A stretch of DNA of 64,000 bases from Gammaproteobacteria bacterium (GTDB taxonomy: Bacteria; Pseudomonadota; Gammaproteobacteria; Steroidobacterales; Steroidobacteraceae): NCBI GenBank assembly GCA_017577615.1, contig PKRE01000003.1:286764-350763 (forward strand). Reading direction: 5' to 3'. Each line of letters opens with the position of its first letter. The stretch's first letter is position 1. Below, piece after piece: positions 43,411-52,334 of this stretch. The notes under the pieces were generated by a model. It was given only the letters and a program-made list of their open reading frames with translations. It was not told where the DNA came from and searched no databases. The translations under genes were made by a program, and so were the position numbers.

Positions 43411-45360
43411 ATGCTCCGACGCTTGTGCTTCGCACTCACCGCATCACTTCTTTTCTGCACCAGTGCACTCGCGGCTCAAGACGTGTACGAGCGCGCACGG
43501 GCTGAGTTTCTGCGCGCGTATGCGCGCGCGGGTGCCACAGCTCAAGAAGACGACAGCGAAGCGTTGCGCGCTTATCCGCTCTATCCCTATCTGCAAGCCG
43601 AACGTATACGTGCAGCGCTCGCCAAGGCAGGGTCCGACCTCACACCGGCCGACCAACGCGCGCAGACCTTCATCACCTATTACGATGGCGAGCCCGTCGG
43701 GCGCAACCTGCGTCGCGCATGGCTTGCCAGCTTGGCGAAACGCGAGCTCTGGCAGACCTATCTGGAGCACTACCGCCCTGAGCTCGCGGATGAAGCGGCA
43801 CAGTGCCACAGCTTCACAGCACGGATCGTGCTCAATCGCACCGAAGGGCTCGCCGAGGAGATTCGCGCACGTTGGCTCACGCCGCGAAGCCTTCCCGAAT
43901 GCAGACGTGCATTCGACTGGCTGATCGAGTTAGACGCCTTACCGGAGGAGCTCGTGGAAGCACGGGTGCGACTGGCGCTCGAAGCGAACAACCCGCGCTT
44001 TGCACGCCAGATCGCCGTGCGCCTCCCGCAGGCTCGGGCACAACCGTTCTTACAATGGGCAGCGCTGCTCGAGCGGCCACAGGAGAACATCGATGCATTG
44101 ATTGCTCGTCCGGAACGCAGCGTCTTGCCGGAAGCGTTGCTCGCTGGCTGGAAAAAGCTCGCTCGCTCAAATCGCGACGCTGCGATCGCGCGCTATCCAC
44201 GATTGGTGAGCGCGCGCAAGCTGAGCGAAAGGGAGGCAAGTCCATACGCGCTCCATCTCGCGCTGCCGCTCTCCTGGGATCGCCGTGCCGAGGCGCTCGA
44301 GTACTTCGCGCGCGTGCAGCCGGCAGATTTGGACGACTACGCCCTTGAGTGGCAAGCACGCGCCGCGCTATGGGCGCAAGATTGGGAACTCGTTGCCAAG
44401 ACGATCGCTGCCATGTCGGAGCAAACACGACAATTGGCGCGCTGGCGCTATTGGGCCGCACGTTCAGCCGAGCAGATGCGCGATATGCGGCTCGCACGCC
44501 AGCTCTACGAGTCGCTGCTGACCGACGACAACTATTACTCCATGATGGCTGCGGCTCGGCTGAATCGGCCGTTGAGCCCGAACCTGGAGAAACTGGTCCT
44601 GGATGAAGTGCTGCTCGCTCAGGTCAGCCAGCTCCCCGAAATGGTCCGCGCGCGCGAGCTCTTGTTATGCGCGCTGCGGCCATTCGCAAATGCCGAATGG
44701 GCTCACGCGCTCGAGAAGCTGTCGGAAGACGCACGCTTGCACGCGATCCATCTTGCGCATCGGTGGGGTTGGTACGATCAGGCGATCGCGACTGCAACGA
44801 AGCAGCGCATTTTCAATGACTACGAGCTGCTCTATCCGCGTCCGTACGATCGCGAGGTGGAAGCCGCCGCGAAGCTGACCGATCTGCCCGCAGAGCTGAT
44901 CTATGCTGTGCTCCGGCAGGAAAGCCTGTATCGCCACGATGCCGTGTCGTCGGCAGGCGCGCGCGGACTGTTGCAGCTGTTGCCCGAAACCGCGCGCCTC
45001 ACCGCACGGGCATGGAAACAGCCGCATCCCGACCTCCAGGATCTGTTCGTGCCTGCAACGAACGTGCGGCTCGGCGCTGCGCAACTCCGCTTGCTGCTCG
45101 ATCGCTTCGGCGGTCAAACGATCGTTGCACTCGCAGGCTACAATGCCGGTCCGAACGCCGCCGCGCGCTGGCTTCCGCGCGAGACGCTCGATTCGGACAT
45201 TTGGATAGAGAACATCCCATACAACGAGACCCGCACGTACGTGCAACGCATTCTTTGGCACACTGTCGTCTTCAAGTGGCTCAAGACGGGCGAGCCTCAA
45301 CAGACACACGTGTGGCTCGCGCAAGTCGAGCCGCTCGCGCCGCGTAGCGCGGCACGGTAG
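43411..45360 (+). CDS. slt: Soluble lytic murein transglycosylase
   Basis: Periplasmic enzyme that cleaves peptidoglycan between MurNAc and GlcNAc, forming 1,6-anhydro-MurNAc. 649 residues, close to E. coli Slt70. A signal peptide ends at ALAA. The long helical superhelix (doughnut) domain occupies about residues 25-440. The C-terminal SLT domain has IYAVLRQESLYRHDAVSSAG, with the catalytic glutamate in RQES, then ARGLLQLLPETARLTA, LGAAQLRLLLDRFGG and ALAGYNAGPNAAARWL, and NETRTYVQRIL near the end. It is a single gene converging with the AI-2E family gene 18 bp away. Confidence 0.94.
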   Translation: MLRRLCFALTASLLFCTSALAAQDVYERARAEFLRAYARAGATAQEDDSEALRAYPLYPYLQAERIRAALAKAGSDLTPADQRAQTFITYYDGEPVGRNLRRAWLASLAKRELWQTYLEHYRPELADEAAQCHSFTARIVLNRTEGLAEEIRARWLTPRSLPECRRAFDWLIELDALPEELVEARVRLALEANNPRFARQIAVRLPQARAQPFLQWAALLERPQENIDALIARPERSVLPEALLAGWKKLARSNRDAAIARYPRLVSARKLSEREASPYALHLALPLSWDRRAEALEYFARVQPADLDDYALEWQARAALWAQDWELVAKTIAAMSEQTRQLARWRYWAARSAEQMRDMRLARQLYESLLTDDNYYSMMAAARLNRPLSPNLEKLVLDEVLLAQVSQLPEMVRARELLLCALRPFANAEWAHALEKLSEDARLHAIHLAHRWGWYDQAIATATKQRIFNDYELLYPRPYDREVEAAAKLTDLPAELIYAVLRQESLYRHDAVSSAGARGLLQLLPETARLTARAWKQPHPDLQDLFVPATNVRLGAAQLRLLLDRFGGQTIVALAGYNAGPNAAARWLPRETLDSDIWIENIPYNETRTYVQRILWHTVVFKWLKTGEPQQTHVWLAQVEPLAPRSAAR

Positions 45361-45378
45361 GCTGTAGGGACACGGACC

Positions 45379-47184
45379 TCACACTGGTATCGCCGCTTCA
45401 GCCGCTCGATCCGCGACTGTCCCATCGTCGGGGCCAAGGATTTCGTTCAGCGTCTCGATGACTGCTTGTGTCGTGCTCACGACATAGTGGGCGCCGGCTT
45501 CTCGCAAGCGCTCAGCGGCACGCGCCATGCTGACTTCTTGCAGCATCGGCCGCAGCACGACGATCGTCGTATCCGGTGCCAAAGCACGCAATTTGCGACA
45601 GTAGTTGCGCACCTCGGCGCCTCGAGTGGTGCTGAGTGCGGCAATACAGACGATCTTCGGAGGCTTGTCGAGCACACAGCGCAGCGCTCGGTCGGGCGGC
45701 AGGTCATCGGGGACGATCTCCATCGATTTCGGCCGGATCGCTGCCGCGAGCAATTCGAGAGCGACCTGGTCGACAGGGGCACGTGCTGCAAGCCCTACTA
45801 TGCTCGGCATCGCGCTTGTGTCTTGTGCTGCATCCGGCACGAGCAGCTGAGCCGCCTCGGCAATGTTGTCGAGCACGAACTCCGCGTCTTCCGTGCTGAT
45901 CTCATCCTGAGAGCGGTGCTGTTGCAGCAGCAGTAGCGCCGGCAGCAGCACTTGATCGATCACCCCCACGGGACCCACCTCCGCTGACATGCGCTCGACC
46001 AGCGTAGTGGCTTCGTCCTCGTCGCGAGCGAGCAGACGCTGATAGAAGCGCACATGCGGCATCAATGCTGGCTCATCGGCGAAGATGATCGACAAGAATC
46101 TGAGCGAACGCACGTGCCGTCCCAGCACCGCGATGCAAACGGTCAGCGGTGTCGCCAAGATGAGACCGATCGGCCCCCATACCCAAATCCAGAACAACGC
46201 GGACATGAGCAGCGCGAATGAGGAAACGCCGGTGCGATGCCCGAGCACCATAGGCTCGACGAAGTAGGCACTCGCCAAATCCAGCGTGAGAAATAGCGCG
46301 ATCGTTTGCAGCGTCTCGGCCCAACCAGGGAACGTCGCGAACGCCAACACTGAAGGCAACAAGGCGGAGAAGATCGAGCCCACGTATGGCACGAAGCGCA
46401 GCACTGCCGTCAAGCCGCCCCACAGCGCCGCGTACGGCACGCCAATCCAGTACAACCCGAGCGCCACGATCGCGCCGAAGCCGACATTGATGAGCGTTTG
46501 TGCCACTAAGAAGCGACTCACACGTTGCGCCGCCTCATCCATCAGTCGCGTCGTGAGCGTGACGTTCTCCGATCCGAGCAGCCGAATGAGCCGATCGCGT
46601 AAGTCCTCGCGCTGTCCCAACATGAACGCGACGAGCACGAGCACGATCACGGCGCTCGTCACGGGCTCGAACACCGCGCGAATCGTGTCCTGGACGCGTT
46701 CCGCCGGCGACACTCTTGGCGGCACGACGCGAACGGGCTGGGCAACACGCAGATCGTCCACATTGTCGTCGAGCTGCTCGGTGACGCGATCAACAGTACG
46801 CGTGAGCGTGCTGAGCGGGCTATCGTCGCTCGGTCGCAGGTCGGCGACCTTCTTTCTCATCGAAGAGGTGTACTTTGAGATCTCGGAGGAGAGCTCGGCG
46901 AACTGACTGAAAGCGACATAGCCGATGCCTCCGACGGCACCGAGCGCAAGAAGCATCGTCAGCGCCACGCTCGCCGCGCGAGGTAGCCGGACGCGATCAA
47001 ACCAGCGGACGAGCGGCGTCAGAGCAAACGCGAGAATGATGCCGAGCGCCAACGGCATCAGAATCGCTTTCGCCGCCCAGAGAATCGCAACGATCAAAGC
47101 GATCGTGAGTAACGAGCTCCAAGGCGCGTCGATGCGAGCGAGAAGCTTGGTGCGAGCCACGATGAGACCGACTGAATGTGGCAC
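45379..47184 (-). CDS. AI-2E/PerM family membrane protein with extra C-terminal domain
   Basis: Inner-membrane permease-like protein. The first roughly 370 residues form the AI-2E (TqsA/PerM) transporter fold: IALIVAILWAAKAILMPLAL, LAFALTPLVRWFDRVRLPR, the VGFGAIVALGLYWIGVPYAA region and FVEPMVLGHRTGVSSFALLM. About 200 further residues follow, ending with a soluble alpha/beta segment (PPKIVCIAALSTTRGAEVRN; DTTIVVLRPMLQEVSMARAA; AHYVVSTTQAVIETL) resembling a cobalamin-binding-like or receiver-like fold. This extension is absent from E. coli TqsA. Substrate unknown. The frame extends to 47277 through heptad repeats; I place the start at GTG 47184, but a GTG at 47160 is possible. Start uncertain. 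Confidence 0.8.
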   Translation of the reverse strand: MPHSVGLIVARTKLLARIDAPWSSLLTIALIVAILWAAKAILMPLALGIILAFALTPLVRWFDRVRLPRAASVALTMLLALGAVGGIGYVAFSQFAELSSEISKYTSSMRKKVADLRPSDDSPLSTLTRTVDRVTEQLDDNVDDLRVAQPVRVVPPRVSPAERVQDTIRAVFEPVTSAVIVLVLVAFMLGQREDLRDRLIRLLGSENVTLTTRLMDEAAQRVSRFLVAQTLINVGFGAIVALGLYWIGVPYAALWGGLTAVLRFVPYVGSIFSALLPSVLAFATFPGWAETLQTIALFLTLDLASAYFVEPMVLGHRTGVSSFALLMSALFWIWVWGPIGLILATPLTVCIAVLGRHVRSLRFLSIIFADEPALMPHVRFYQRLLARDEDEATTLVERMSAEVGPVGVIDQVLLPALLLLQQHRSQDEISTEDAEFVLDNIAEAAQLLVPDAAQDTSAMPSIVGLAARAPVDQVALELLAAAIRPKSMEIVPDDLPPDRALRCVLDKPPKIVCIAALSTTRGAEVRNYCRKLRALAPDTTIVVLRPMLQEVSMARAAERLREAGAHYVVSTTQAVIETLNEILGPDDGTVADRAAEAAIPV

Positions 47185-47230
47185 TTGAACGCCGCATGGC
47201 GGGGCGCAGTTCCTGCGCAACGATGCTGTC

Positions 47231-47262
47231 CCGGCTGTTGACTGTAGACTGTAGGTTGTAGG
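47231..47262. repeat. 7-bp tandem repeat CTGTAGG upstream of AI-2E gene
   Basis: Four degenerate heptads in a row: GACTGTA, GACTGTA, GGTTGTA, GGCCGTA. Same family as the tract at 31039. It lies between the divergent AI-2E and CoA-transferase genes. Confidence 0.6.
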
Positions 47263-47386
47263 CCGTAGACAAAGCACACCAGGGTACGCATCCTTATTCC
47301 CTGCTCCTTCCCCTCACGTGGCGCGCAGCACGATCGTCCGCTATAAAGTGACCGCTGTCTCCTCCTCGATTCGACCAACCATCGCC

Positions 47387-48574
47387 ATGCTTCCTCTCTC
47401 CGGTCTGCGCGTTCTTGAAGTCGGGCAGCTCCTTGCCGGTCCCTTTGCGGGCTGTGTGCTGGGCTATTTCGGCGCGGAGGTCATCAAGATTGAGCCGTTG
47501 AGCGGCGATCCGCTGCGTAATTGGCGCGTCGTGCGCAATGGCACTTCGTTGTGGTGGCACAGCTTGTCACGCAACAAGAAATCCGTAGCGGTCGATCTGC
47601 AGCACCCAGAAGGACAGGCGCTGGTGCGCGAGCTTGCACGCCGATCGGATGTGCTCATCGAGAACTTCAAGCCAGGCACGATGGAAAAGTGGGGACTTGG
47701 ACCGAATGAGCTCAAGGCGCTCAAACCGGATCTCATCTACACGCGCGTTTCAGGCTACGGACAAACCGGGCCGTACGCCTCGCGACCTGGATTCGCATCC
47801 GTGTGCGAGGCGGTGGGCGGCTTTCGCTACTTGAACGGTTTTCCTGATCGTCCGCCTGTGCGTCCCAATCTTTCGCTCGGCGACACGCTTGCCGGCCTGC
47901 ACGCAGTCATCGGCGTTTTGCTCGCGCTCCACGCGCAAGGCCGCCATGGCATCAGTGGTCAAGTGGTCGATGTCGCCATCTACGAGTCCGTGTTCAACAT
48001 GCTCGAGTCGGTCGTGCCCGAGTACGACGGCGCGGGTGTCGTGCGCGGGCCTTCCGGCTCCACGCTCACAGGCATCGTGCCGTCCAACACCTATCTATGC
48101 GGCGACGACAAGTACGTCGTGATCGGTGCGAACGGTGATTCGTTGTTCAAGCGGCTGATGCGCGCGATCGGCCGTCCGGAGATGGCTGAGGATCCACGAT
48201 TTGCGAACAACGCGGGTCGTGTGGAGCATGAGCAAGAGATCGATGCCGCCATCAGCGCTTGGACACGCGCCCATGCATCCGATGTCGTGCTGCGCACGCT
48301 CGAGGAAGCATCTGTTCCAGGCGGACCGATTTATAGTGTCGCCGACATGTTCGACGATCCTCACTTCAAGGTGCGCGGCCTGTTCGAAGAGGTGCAAGTC
48401 GACGGGCAACCGCTCAAGGTGCCGGCCATCACCCCGAGACTAGAAGCCACACCGGGTGCAACGCGGAGCGCGGGCCCGAAGCTGGGCGAGCACACTCAGG
48501 AGGTCTTGGGCACCCTGCTCGGTTTGTCGCCGGAGCGAATCGCAGCGTTACGGGAGATGAAGGCGATTCTTTGA
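47387..48574 (+). CDS. CaiB/BaiF-type (family III) CoA-transferase
   Basis: Family III CoA-transferase of about 395 residues, which moves CoA between carboxylic acids. Landmarks: LRVLEVGQLLAGPFAGCVLG, YFGAEVIKIEPLSGDPLRNW, WHSLSRNKKSVAVDL, VLIENFKPGTMEKWGLG, SGYGQTGPYASRPGF and the catalytic-aspartate segment PNLSLGDTLAGLHA. C-terminal LGEHTQEVLGTLLGL is typical. Substrate is not evident; relatives act on formate/oxalate, carnitine, succinate or mesaconate. The ATG at 47387 begins the conserved sequence and the frame upstream (47318) is rejected. Stands alone. Confidence 0.88.
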   Translation: MLPLSGLRVLEVGQLLAGPFAGCVLGYFGAEVIKIEPLSGDPLRNWRVVRNGTSLWWHSLSRNKKSVAVDLQHPEGQALVRELARRSDVLIENFKPGTMEKWGLGPNELKALKPDLIYTRVSGYGQTGPYASRPGFASVCEAVGGFRYLNGFPDRPPVRPNLSLGDTLAGLHAVIGVLLALHAQGRHGISGQVVDVAIYESVFNMLESVVPEYDGAGVVRGPSGSTLTGIVPSNTYLCGDDKYVVIGANGDSLFKRLMRAIGRPEMAEDPRFANNAGRVEHEQEIDAAISAWTRAHASDVVLRTLEEASVPGGPIYSVADMFDDPHFKVRGLFEEVQVDGQPLKVPAITPRLEATPGATRSAGPKLGEHTQEVLGTLLGLSPERIAALREMKAIL

Positions 48575-48653
48575 GGCTGGAGCGCGAACGGCGCCGGAGA
48601 TGCGGCAAAGTGCGCGCGTTCTGCCGTAGTCCCGTCTCAGTCAGAGACCAGCC

Positions 48654-49220
48654 TCACGCAAGCGCTTGCGATCGCATCGCCCGCTGCTGCAGGTGTTGCA
48701 GCAGGCGCGGTAGAACGCGCAGGAGCTCTTCTGGTCGATTGTGCTTGTTCTTGCCGTCGTGCATGAGCACGATGTCCTGCGGTCGGATCGCCCCCAAGCG
48801 TTTCTCGATGCGTTCCGCACGGCCGAGCGGACCCCAGTCGATCGCGCTCACGTCCCATAGAACGGTGCGCGCCCCCCATCGCTGCGCTTCATCGGTCATG
48901 CATGGGCGCATCCGTCCATGAGGCGGGCGAAAGAACCGTGGCTGCCTGCCGAGCAGATCGCTCAGCACTTGCGCACCATGCCGCACCTCCGCGCGCGCAG
49001 TACGCTCGCTGACGAGCCAAGGATGCCGGTGGCTATACGAATGATTGCCTATCTCGTGCCCTTCGGCCACCGCTCGACGAATCAGCTCTGGATAGCGTTG
49101 CGCCTGTTTGCCGATCACAAAGAACGTGGCATGCATGCCCACCTCCGCCAGCACGTCCAGCACGCGTGGCGTGAAGCTCGGATCCGGCCCGTCATCGAAG
49201 GTGAGATAAATCGGTTGCAT
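48654..49220 (-). CDS. Polysaccharide deacetylase family protein
   Basis: NodB-homology deacetylase of about 188 residues. The catalytic/metal motifs are complete: YLTFDDGPDPSFTP (Asp-Asp), GNHSYSHRHPW (His-x3-His) and FFRPPHGRMRP, with DVSAIDWGP and IVLMHDG near the end. No signal peptide is visible from the ATG at 49220, unusual for enzymes that act on external glycans, so it may work on a lipid-linked substrate inside the cell. Its ATG shares a base with the stop of the upstream YkoP-like gene (TGATG), so it is translationally coupled as the third gene of an operon with an MGDG-synthase-like transferase. The longer frame to 49433 overlaps that gene and is rejected. Confidence 0.87.
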   Translation of the reverse strand: MQPIYLTFDDGPDPSFTPRVLDVLAEVGMHATFFVIGKQAQRYPELIRRAVAEGHEIGNHSYSHRHPWLVSERTARAEVRHGAQVLSDLLGRQPRFFRPPHGRMRPCMTDEAQRWGARTVLWDVSAIDWGPLGRAERIEKRLGAIRPQDIVLMHDGKNKHNRPEELLRVLPRLLQHLQQRAMRSQALA

Positions 49221-49774
49221 CACTCGACCTTCAGCTTTCCCACGTTCCGCAGCAATGCTTCGCGCGTCAACCAGTACAAGCGTGGTTCGGCGCGCGCACG
49301 CTCGCGGATCTTGGCAGACGGCGCGAACACCCAGGACAGGAGCCGGAAATGACCGGCGAGCAAGCACGTCTTCCAGCTCCTGGGCAGCGGAGTCGACACA
49401 AAGCCGACGACCTCGCCATGCGCCGGAATCCAAGTGACGCCTTGAAACACACGAACGTCACGAAACACGGGATCGGTGCGCGCGACCTCCGCCAATTGGC
49501 GCAGCGATTCGCGCATGAGCTTTGCGAAGCGGAATCCCACCCGATGCAAAGACCCTTCACCCAGCTCGGCAATCCGGGCGTTGTTGAAATGCAAGCGACC
49601 GATCGGATCGTTGTCGCGCAAGACCGTACCGTCTGCGAACTTGATCTCGGGTCCGCGATAGCGCGCGTGCCCTATGAACAGCACGGGGCCGAGCGTACGC
49701 AAGCGATAGCGCCGATAGTACCAGCGATCGACCCAGCCCAGAATGGTTCGTGCGACACGATGCACCAGCTTCAT
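49220..49774 (-). CDS. YkoP-like domain protein
   Basis: A 184-residue protein with the pattern I associate with the Bacillus YkoP-like domain: VLFIGHARYRGPEIKFADGT, LRDNDPIGRLHFNNARIAEL and the following FRFAKLMRESLRQLAEVAR. No signal peptide; basic overall, possibly membrane-associated. Function unknown. Start and stop both overlap its neighbours (ATGA with the upstream transferase; TGATG with the downstream deacetylase), so all three are made together. In Bacillus ykoP also neighbours an MGDG-synthase-like transferase (ykoN), which supports a shared role in lipid glycosylation. Family recognition is from memory of the motif. Confidence 0.7.
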   Translation of the reverse strand: MKLVHRVARTILGWVDRWYYRRYRLRTLGPVLFIGHARYRGPEIKFADGTVLRDNDPIGRLHFNNARIAELGEGSLHRVGFRFAKLMRESLRQLAEVARTDPVFRDVRVFQGVTWIPAHGEVVGFVSTPLPRSWKTCLLAGHFRLLSWVFAPSAKIRERARAEPRLYWLTREALLRNVGKLKVE

Positions 49775-51168
49775 GGCGTACCAAGCGCGAGCGGCGGACG
49801 CGCTGCAGCCAGCTGCAATGCCATTTGTGCGATCTTTGCAGCGCCCGTTCGACGCCCGAGCAACCAGGCGCGTTCTTGAATTTCCCGCAGTGTATTGCGA
49901 TTGCTTAGCAATGCATGCACGCGTGCGGGCAGCTCGCGCTCCGGCACGAGCGCGCCGACTTGATTGCGCTCGAGGAAATGAACGTTGAAACCCTCTTGTC
50001 CACCGAGCGACCGCGTTGCAAGCAACGGGCGACCGCACGCCAAGGCCTCGGCAACGGAGATCCCGCCTGGCTTGCCGACGATCAAGTCTGCTGCTCGCAG
50101 ATAAAGGTCCATTCGCTCGGTCCAATCGCACACGATCAGCCGCTTCGGGTGCTGCGCGCCGAGCTGCTCGAGCGCTTTGCGCGCCGCGACGTTCTTACCT
50201 GGCATGGCGAGAATGAGCGCACCGCAGGGATAGCGAAGCAGTGTTGTGACGGTCGCATCGACACTCAACCCGAGACCGCCGCCTAGCACGAGCACGATAG
50301 GCTGCTCTTGCGGCAAATTGAGCGCAAAGCGCGCCTCAGGCTGCGACACCGGTGCAGCGAACGCCGGCATGAGCGGCACACCCGTGGCCACGACCGCATC
50401 GCCCAGTTTTTCGATTCCGCCACTGATGATGGACTCGTGTGCGACACAGTAGCGGTCAATGCCTGCTTGCCGCCAAAAATCGTGCACACCGAAATCGGTC
50501 ATAACGCCTATCAAAGGCGCTTTCAACTTGCCGCGCTGCTTCAAGTACGAAGCCATTGCGGCAGGAATCATCTGAGTGCTGATGATGGCGTTCGGCGCAA
50601 AGCGCTTGATGGCCGGCTCCAGACGTCGGATCAGGCGCAACCAAGTCCACTTGAGCAACGCGAGCCGAGCACGTACGCCGTTTCCGGCCAGGCTGTCGCC
50701 GTCGTACGGAAGCGCCGCGCAGAGCAGCGACAGCAACATACGATCAGACGTATACTTTCCGCCGCGTGGCACGCCTTCCGCTTTCTCCGCCGCGATTCTT
50801 GAGATCAGCTCGAGCACTTCGAGCACGGCACGCGGAGGCCCGGATTCGCTCTCGAGAATCTGGCGCCAAGTGTGCTCATCGAGCCGGTAGAGTCGCTCGT
50901 GCAGCTCGGGGAAGTTCTGTACCAGACTCAAATACGTCTCGTGGATTGCTTGTGCGACCCCGGGATTGATCAAGGACCAGAAATCTATGGTGTGAATGAC
51001 CGCCGATTCCTGCAGCGCACGCTCCACCGCCTGTGCTGCACGGACGTGGCCAAGCCCCAGTCCGGAGGTCAACAACAGGATCCGCGGAGTGGATTCGTCA
51101 GCGGGTCGATCACGAAGCGACGCAAGATGAGCGGCGTGCTGCTGAATTTCTGTTTGTTCGAAGCGCAT
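49771..51168 (-). CDS. MGDG-synthase-like glycosyltransferase
   Basis: GT28-type transferase of 465 residues, related to monogalactosyldiacylglycerol synthase and processive diacylglycerol glucosyltransferases. The N-terminal domain starts RILLLTSGLGLGHVRAAQAV and includes IIHTIDFWSL-like and PLIGVMTDFGVHDFW segments. The C-terminal nucleotide-sugar domain has IVLVLGGGLGLSVDATVTTL, VCDWTERMDLYLRAADLIVG and KPGGISVAEALACGRPLLAT. It probably adds a sugar to diacylglycerol or another lipid at the cytoplasmic membrane face. First gene of a fully overlapping three-gene operon with the YkoP-like protein and a deacetylase. Confidence 0.85.
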   Translation of the reverse strand: MRFEQTEIQQHAAHLASLRDRPADESTPRILLLTSGLGLGHVRAAQAVERALQESAVIHTIDFWSLINPGVAQAIHETYLSLVQNFPELHERLYRLDEHTWRQILESESGPPRAVLEVLELISRIAAEKAEGVPRGGKYTSDRMLLSLLCAALPYDGDSLAGNGVRARLALLKWTWLRLIRRLEPAIKRFAPNAIISTQMIPAAMASYLKQRGKLKAPLIGVMTDFGVHDFWRQAGIDRYCVAHESIISGGIEKLGDAVVATGVPLMPAFAAPVSQPEARFALNLPQEQPIVLVLGGGLGLSVDATVTTLLRYPCGALILAMPGKNVAARKALEQLGAQHPKRLIVCDWTERMDLYLRAADLIVGKPGGISVAEALACGRPLLATRSLGGQEGFNVHFLERNQVGALVPERELPARVHALLSNRNTLREIQERAWLLGRRTGAAKIAQMALQLAAARPPLALGTP

Positions 51169-51406
51169 GCGCGTCTTTCAATCCCTTCGGGCACAAGAGG
51201 AACCCGATCTCAAGTCAATGCGTCGTATATGACTGGAGTTCCGTCGCTACATAGGCTCACCTTGTCGCTTCTTTAGTTGTGCTCGGGCTGCATACGCGGC
51301 AATGTACCCTGTTGCTGTCGTTGTCCACATAGCGCCCAAATAGCCAAAGTTGCGAACTTCTGCGAACCAGGCACATCCTTGCTGCTCGCCCATACGGAGG
51401 CCTGCC

Positions 51407-52261
51407 ATGCCGAGACTCTGTCCACTTCGCGCATTCGCCGCCATCGGGACGGTGGTATTCTTTGCTGTTGCATCGCTCGATGCCACCGCGAATAACCAAG
51501 AAAACTGCTATCGCGATTTCCAGCCAAGCACCGGCCAACCCGGCAAGGACGTGGTCTGGGTACCCACGAACGATGGCTTGGTCAAGCGCATGCTGGAGAT
51601 GGCCGACGTCAAGCCCACTGATATTGTCTACGACCTCGGCGCCGGAGACGGCAAGATCGCGATCGCTGCTGCCCGCGACTTCGGCGCCCGCTCGGTCGGC
51701 GTGGAATACAACCCAAACATGGTCAAGCTGGCGCGCTGTCTAGTCAAAGTAGCAGGCGTCGAAGACAAGGCCAAGATCATCCAGGGAGACATTTTCGAAA
51801 CGGACTTCAGCGAAGCGACCGTGGTGACGCTTTATCTACTTCCCGAGCTCAACCTGCGCCTGCGGCCCACCCTGCTCAAGATGAAACCCGGGACGCGCAT
51901 CGTCTCCCACGCGTTCCTCATGGACGATTGGGAGCCCGACGAGAGCTCTTCGTCAGAGGATGGGCACGCCTATTTCTGGATCGTCCCGGCTCAGGTCGCG
52001 GGCACGTGGACATTCCGAGGACCGGACGCGAGCTCGTTCGACGTGCATCTGGAGCAGAGCTTCCAGAAGGTATTCGGCACGGCCGGTCCCACCAAGCGCT
52101 CACTGACGGAGACGAGCCTGCGCGGCAACGAGCTCGAGTTCGCCTTCAACGACGGCGCGGTACAGGTTAGAGTCGTCGCGCGCGTAGACGGCGACCGTAT
52201 GGACGCGCAAGTCACGCGTGACGGCAAGACCATGAAATACGTTGGACAAAGGAAGGGCTGA
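51407..52261 (+). CDS. SAM-dependent methyltransferase with signal peptide and C-terminal extension
   Basis: Class I methyltransferase fold of about 284 residues. IVYDLGAGDGKIAIAAARDF is SAM motif I, VGVEYNPNMVKLARCLVK follows, and ATVVTLYLLPELNLRLRPTL is the later core. The N-terminus looks like a cleavable signal (AFAAIGTVVFFAVASLDATA), implying a periplasmic location where SAM is not normally present. After residue 195 there is a beta-rich extension (GTWTFRGPDASSFDVHLEQS) lacking in its paralogue at 54030. GGAGG lies 7 nt before the ATG at 51407; the longer frame is rejected. Substrate unknown. An amino-acid permease follows by 73 bp and the paralogue comes after that. Confidence 0.82.
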   Translation: MPRLCPLRAFAAIGTVVFFAVASLDATANNQENCYRDFQPSTGQPGKDVVWVPTNDGLVKRMLEMADVKPTDIVYDLGAGDGKIAIAAARDFGARSVGVEYNPNMVKLARCLVKVAGVEDKAKIIQGDIFETDFSEATVVTLYLLPELNLRLRPTLLKMKPGTRIVSHAFLMDDWEPDESSSSEDGHAYFWIVPAQVAGTWTFRGPDASSFDVHLEQSFQKVFGTAGPTKRSLTETSLRGNELEFAFNDGAVQVRVVARVDGDRMDAQVTRDGKTMKYVGQRKG

Positions 52262-52334
52262 GCATCGTGCATCGAAGCCAACCGACGATCCTCGACGAGC
52301 CCCTGACCGTGAGCTGTGACCTGCGCGTGCACGC

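Noticed and set aside
51247..51538. Short minus-strand open frames before the methyltransferase gene
   Set aside because: Three overlapping frames without ribosome sites or recognisable products in an ordinary intergenic gap.
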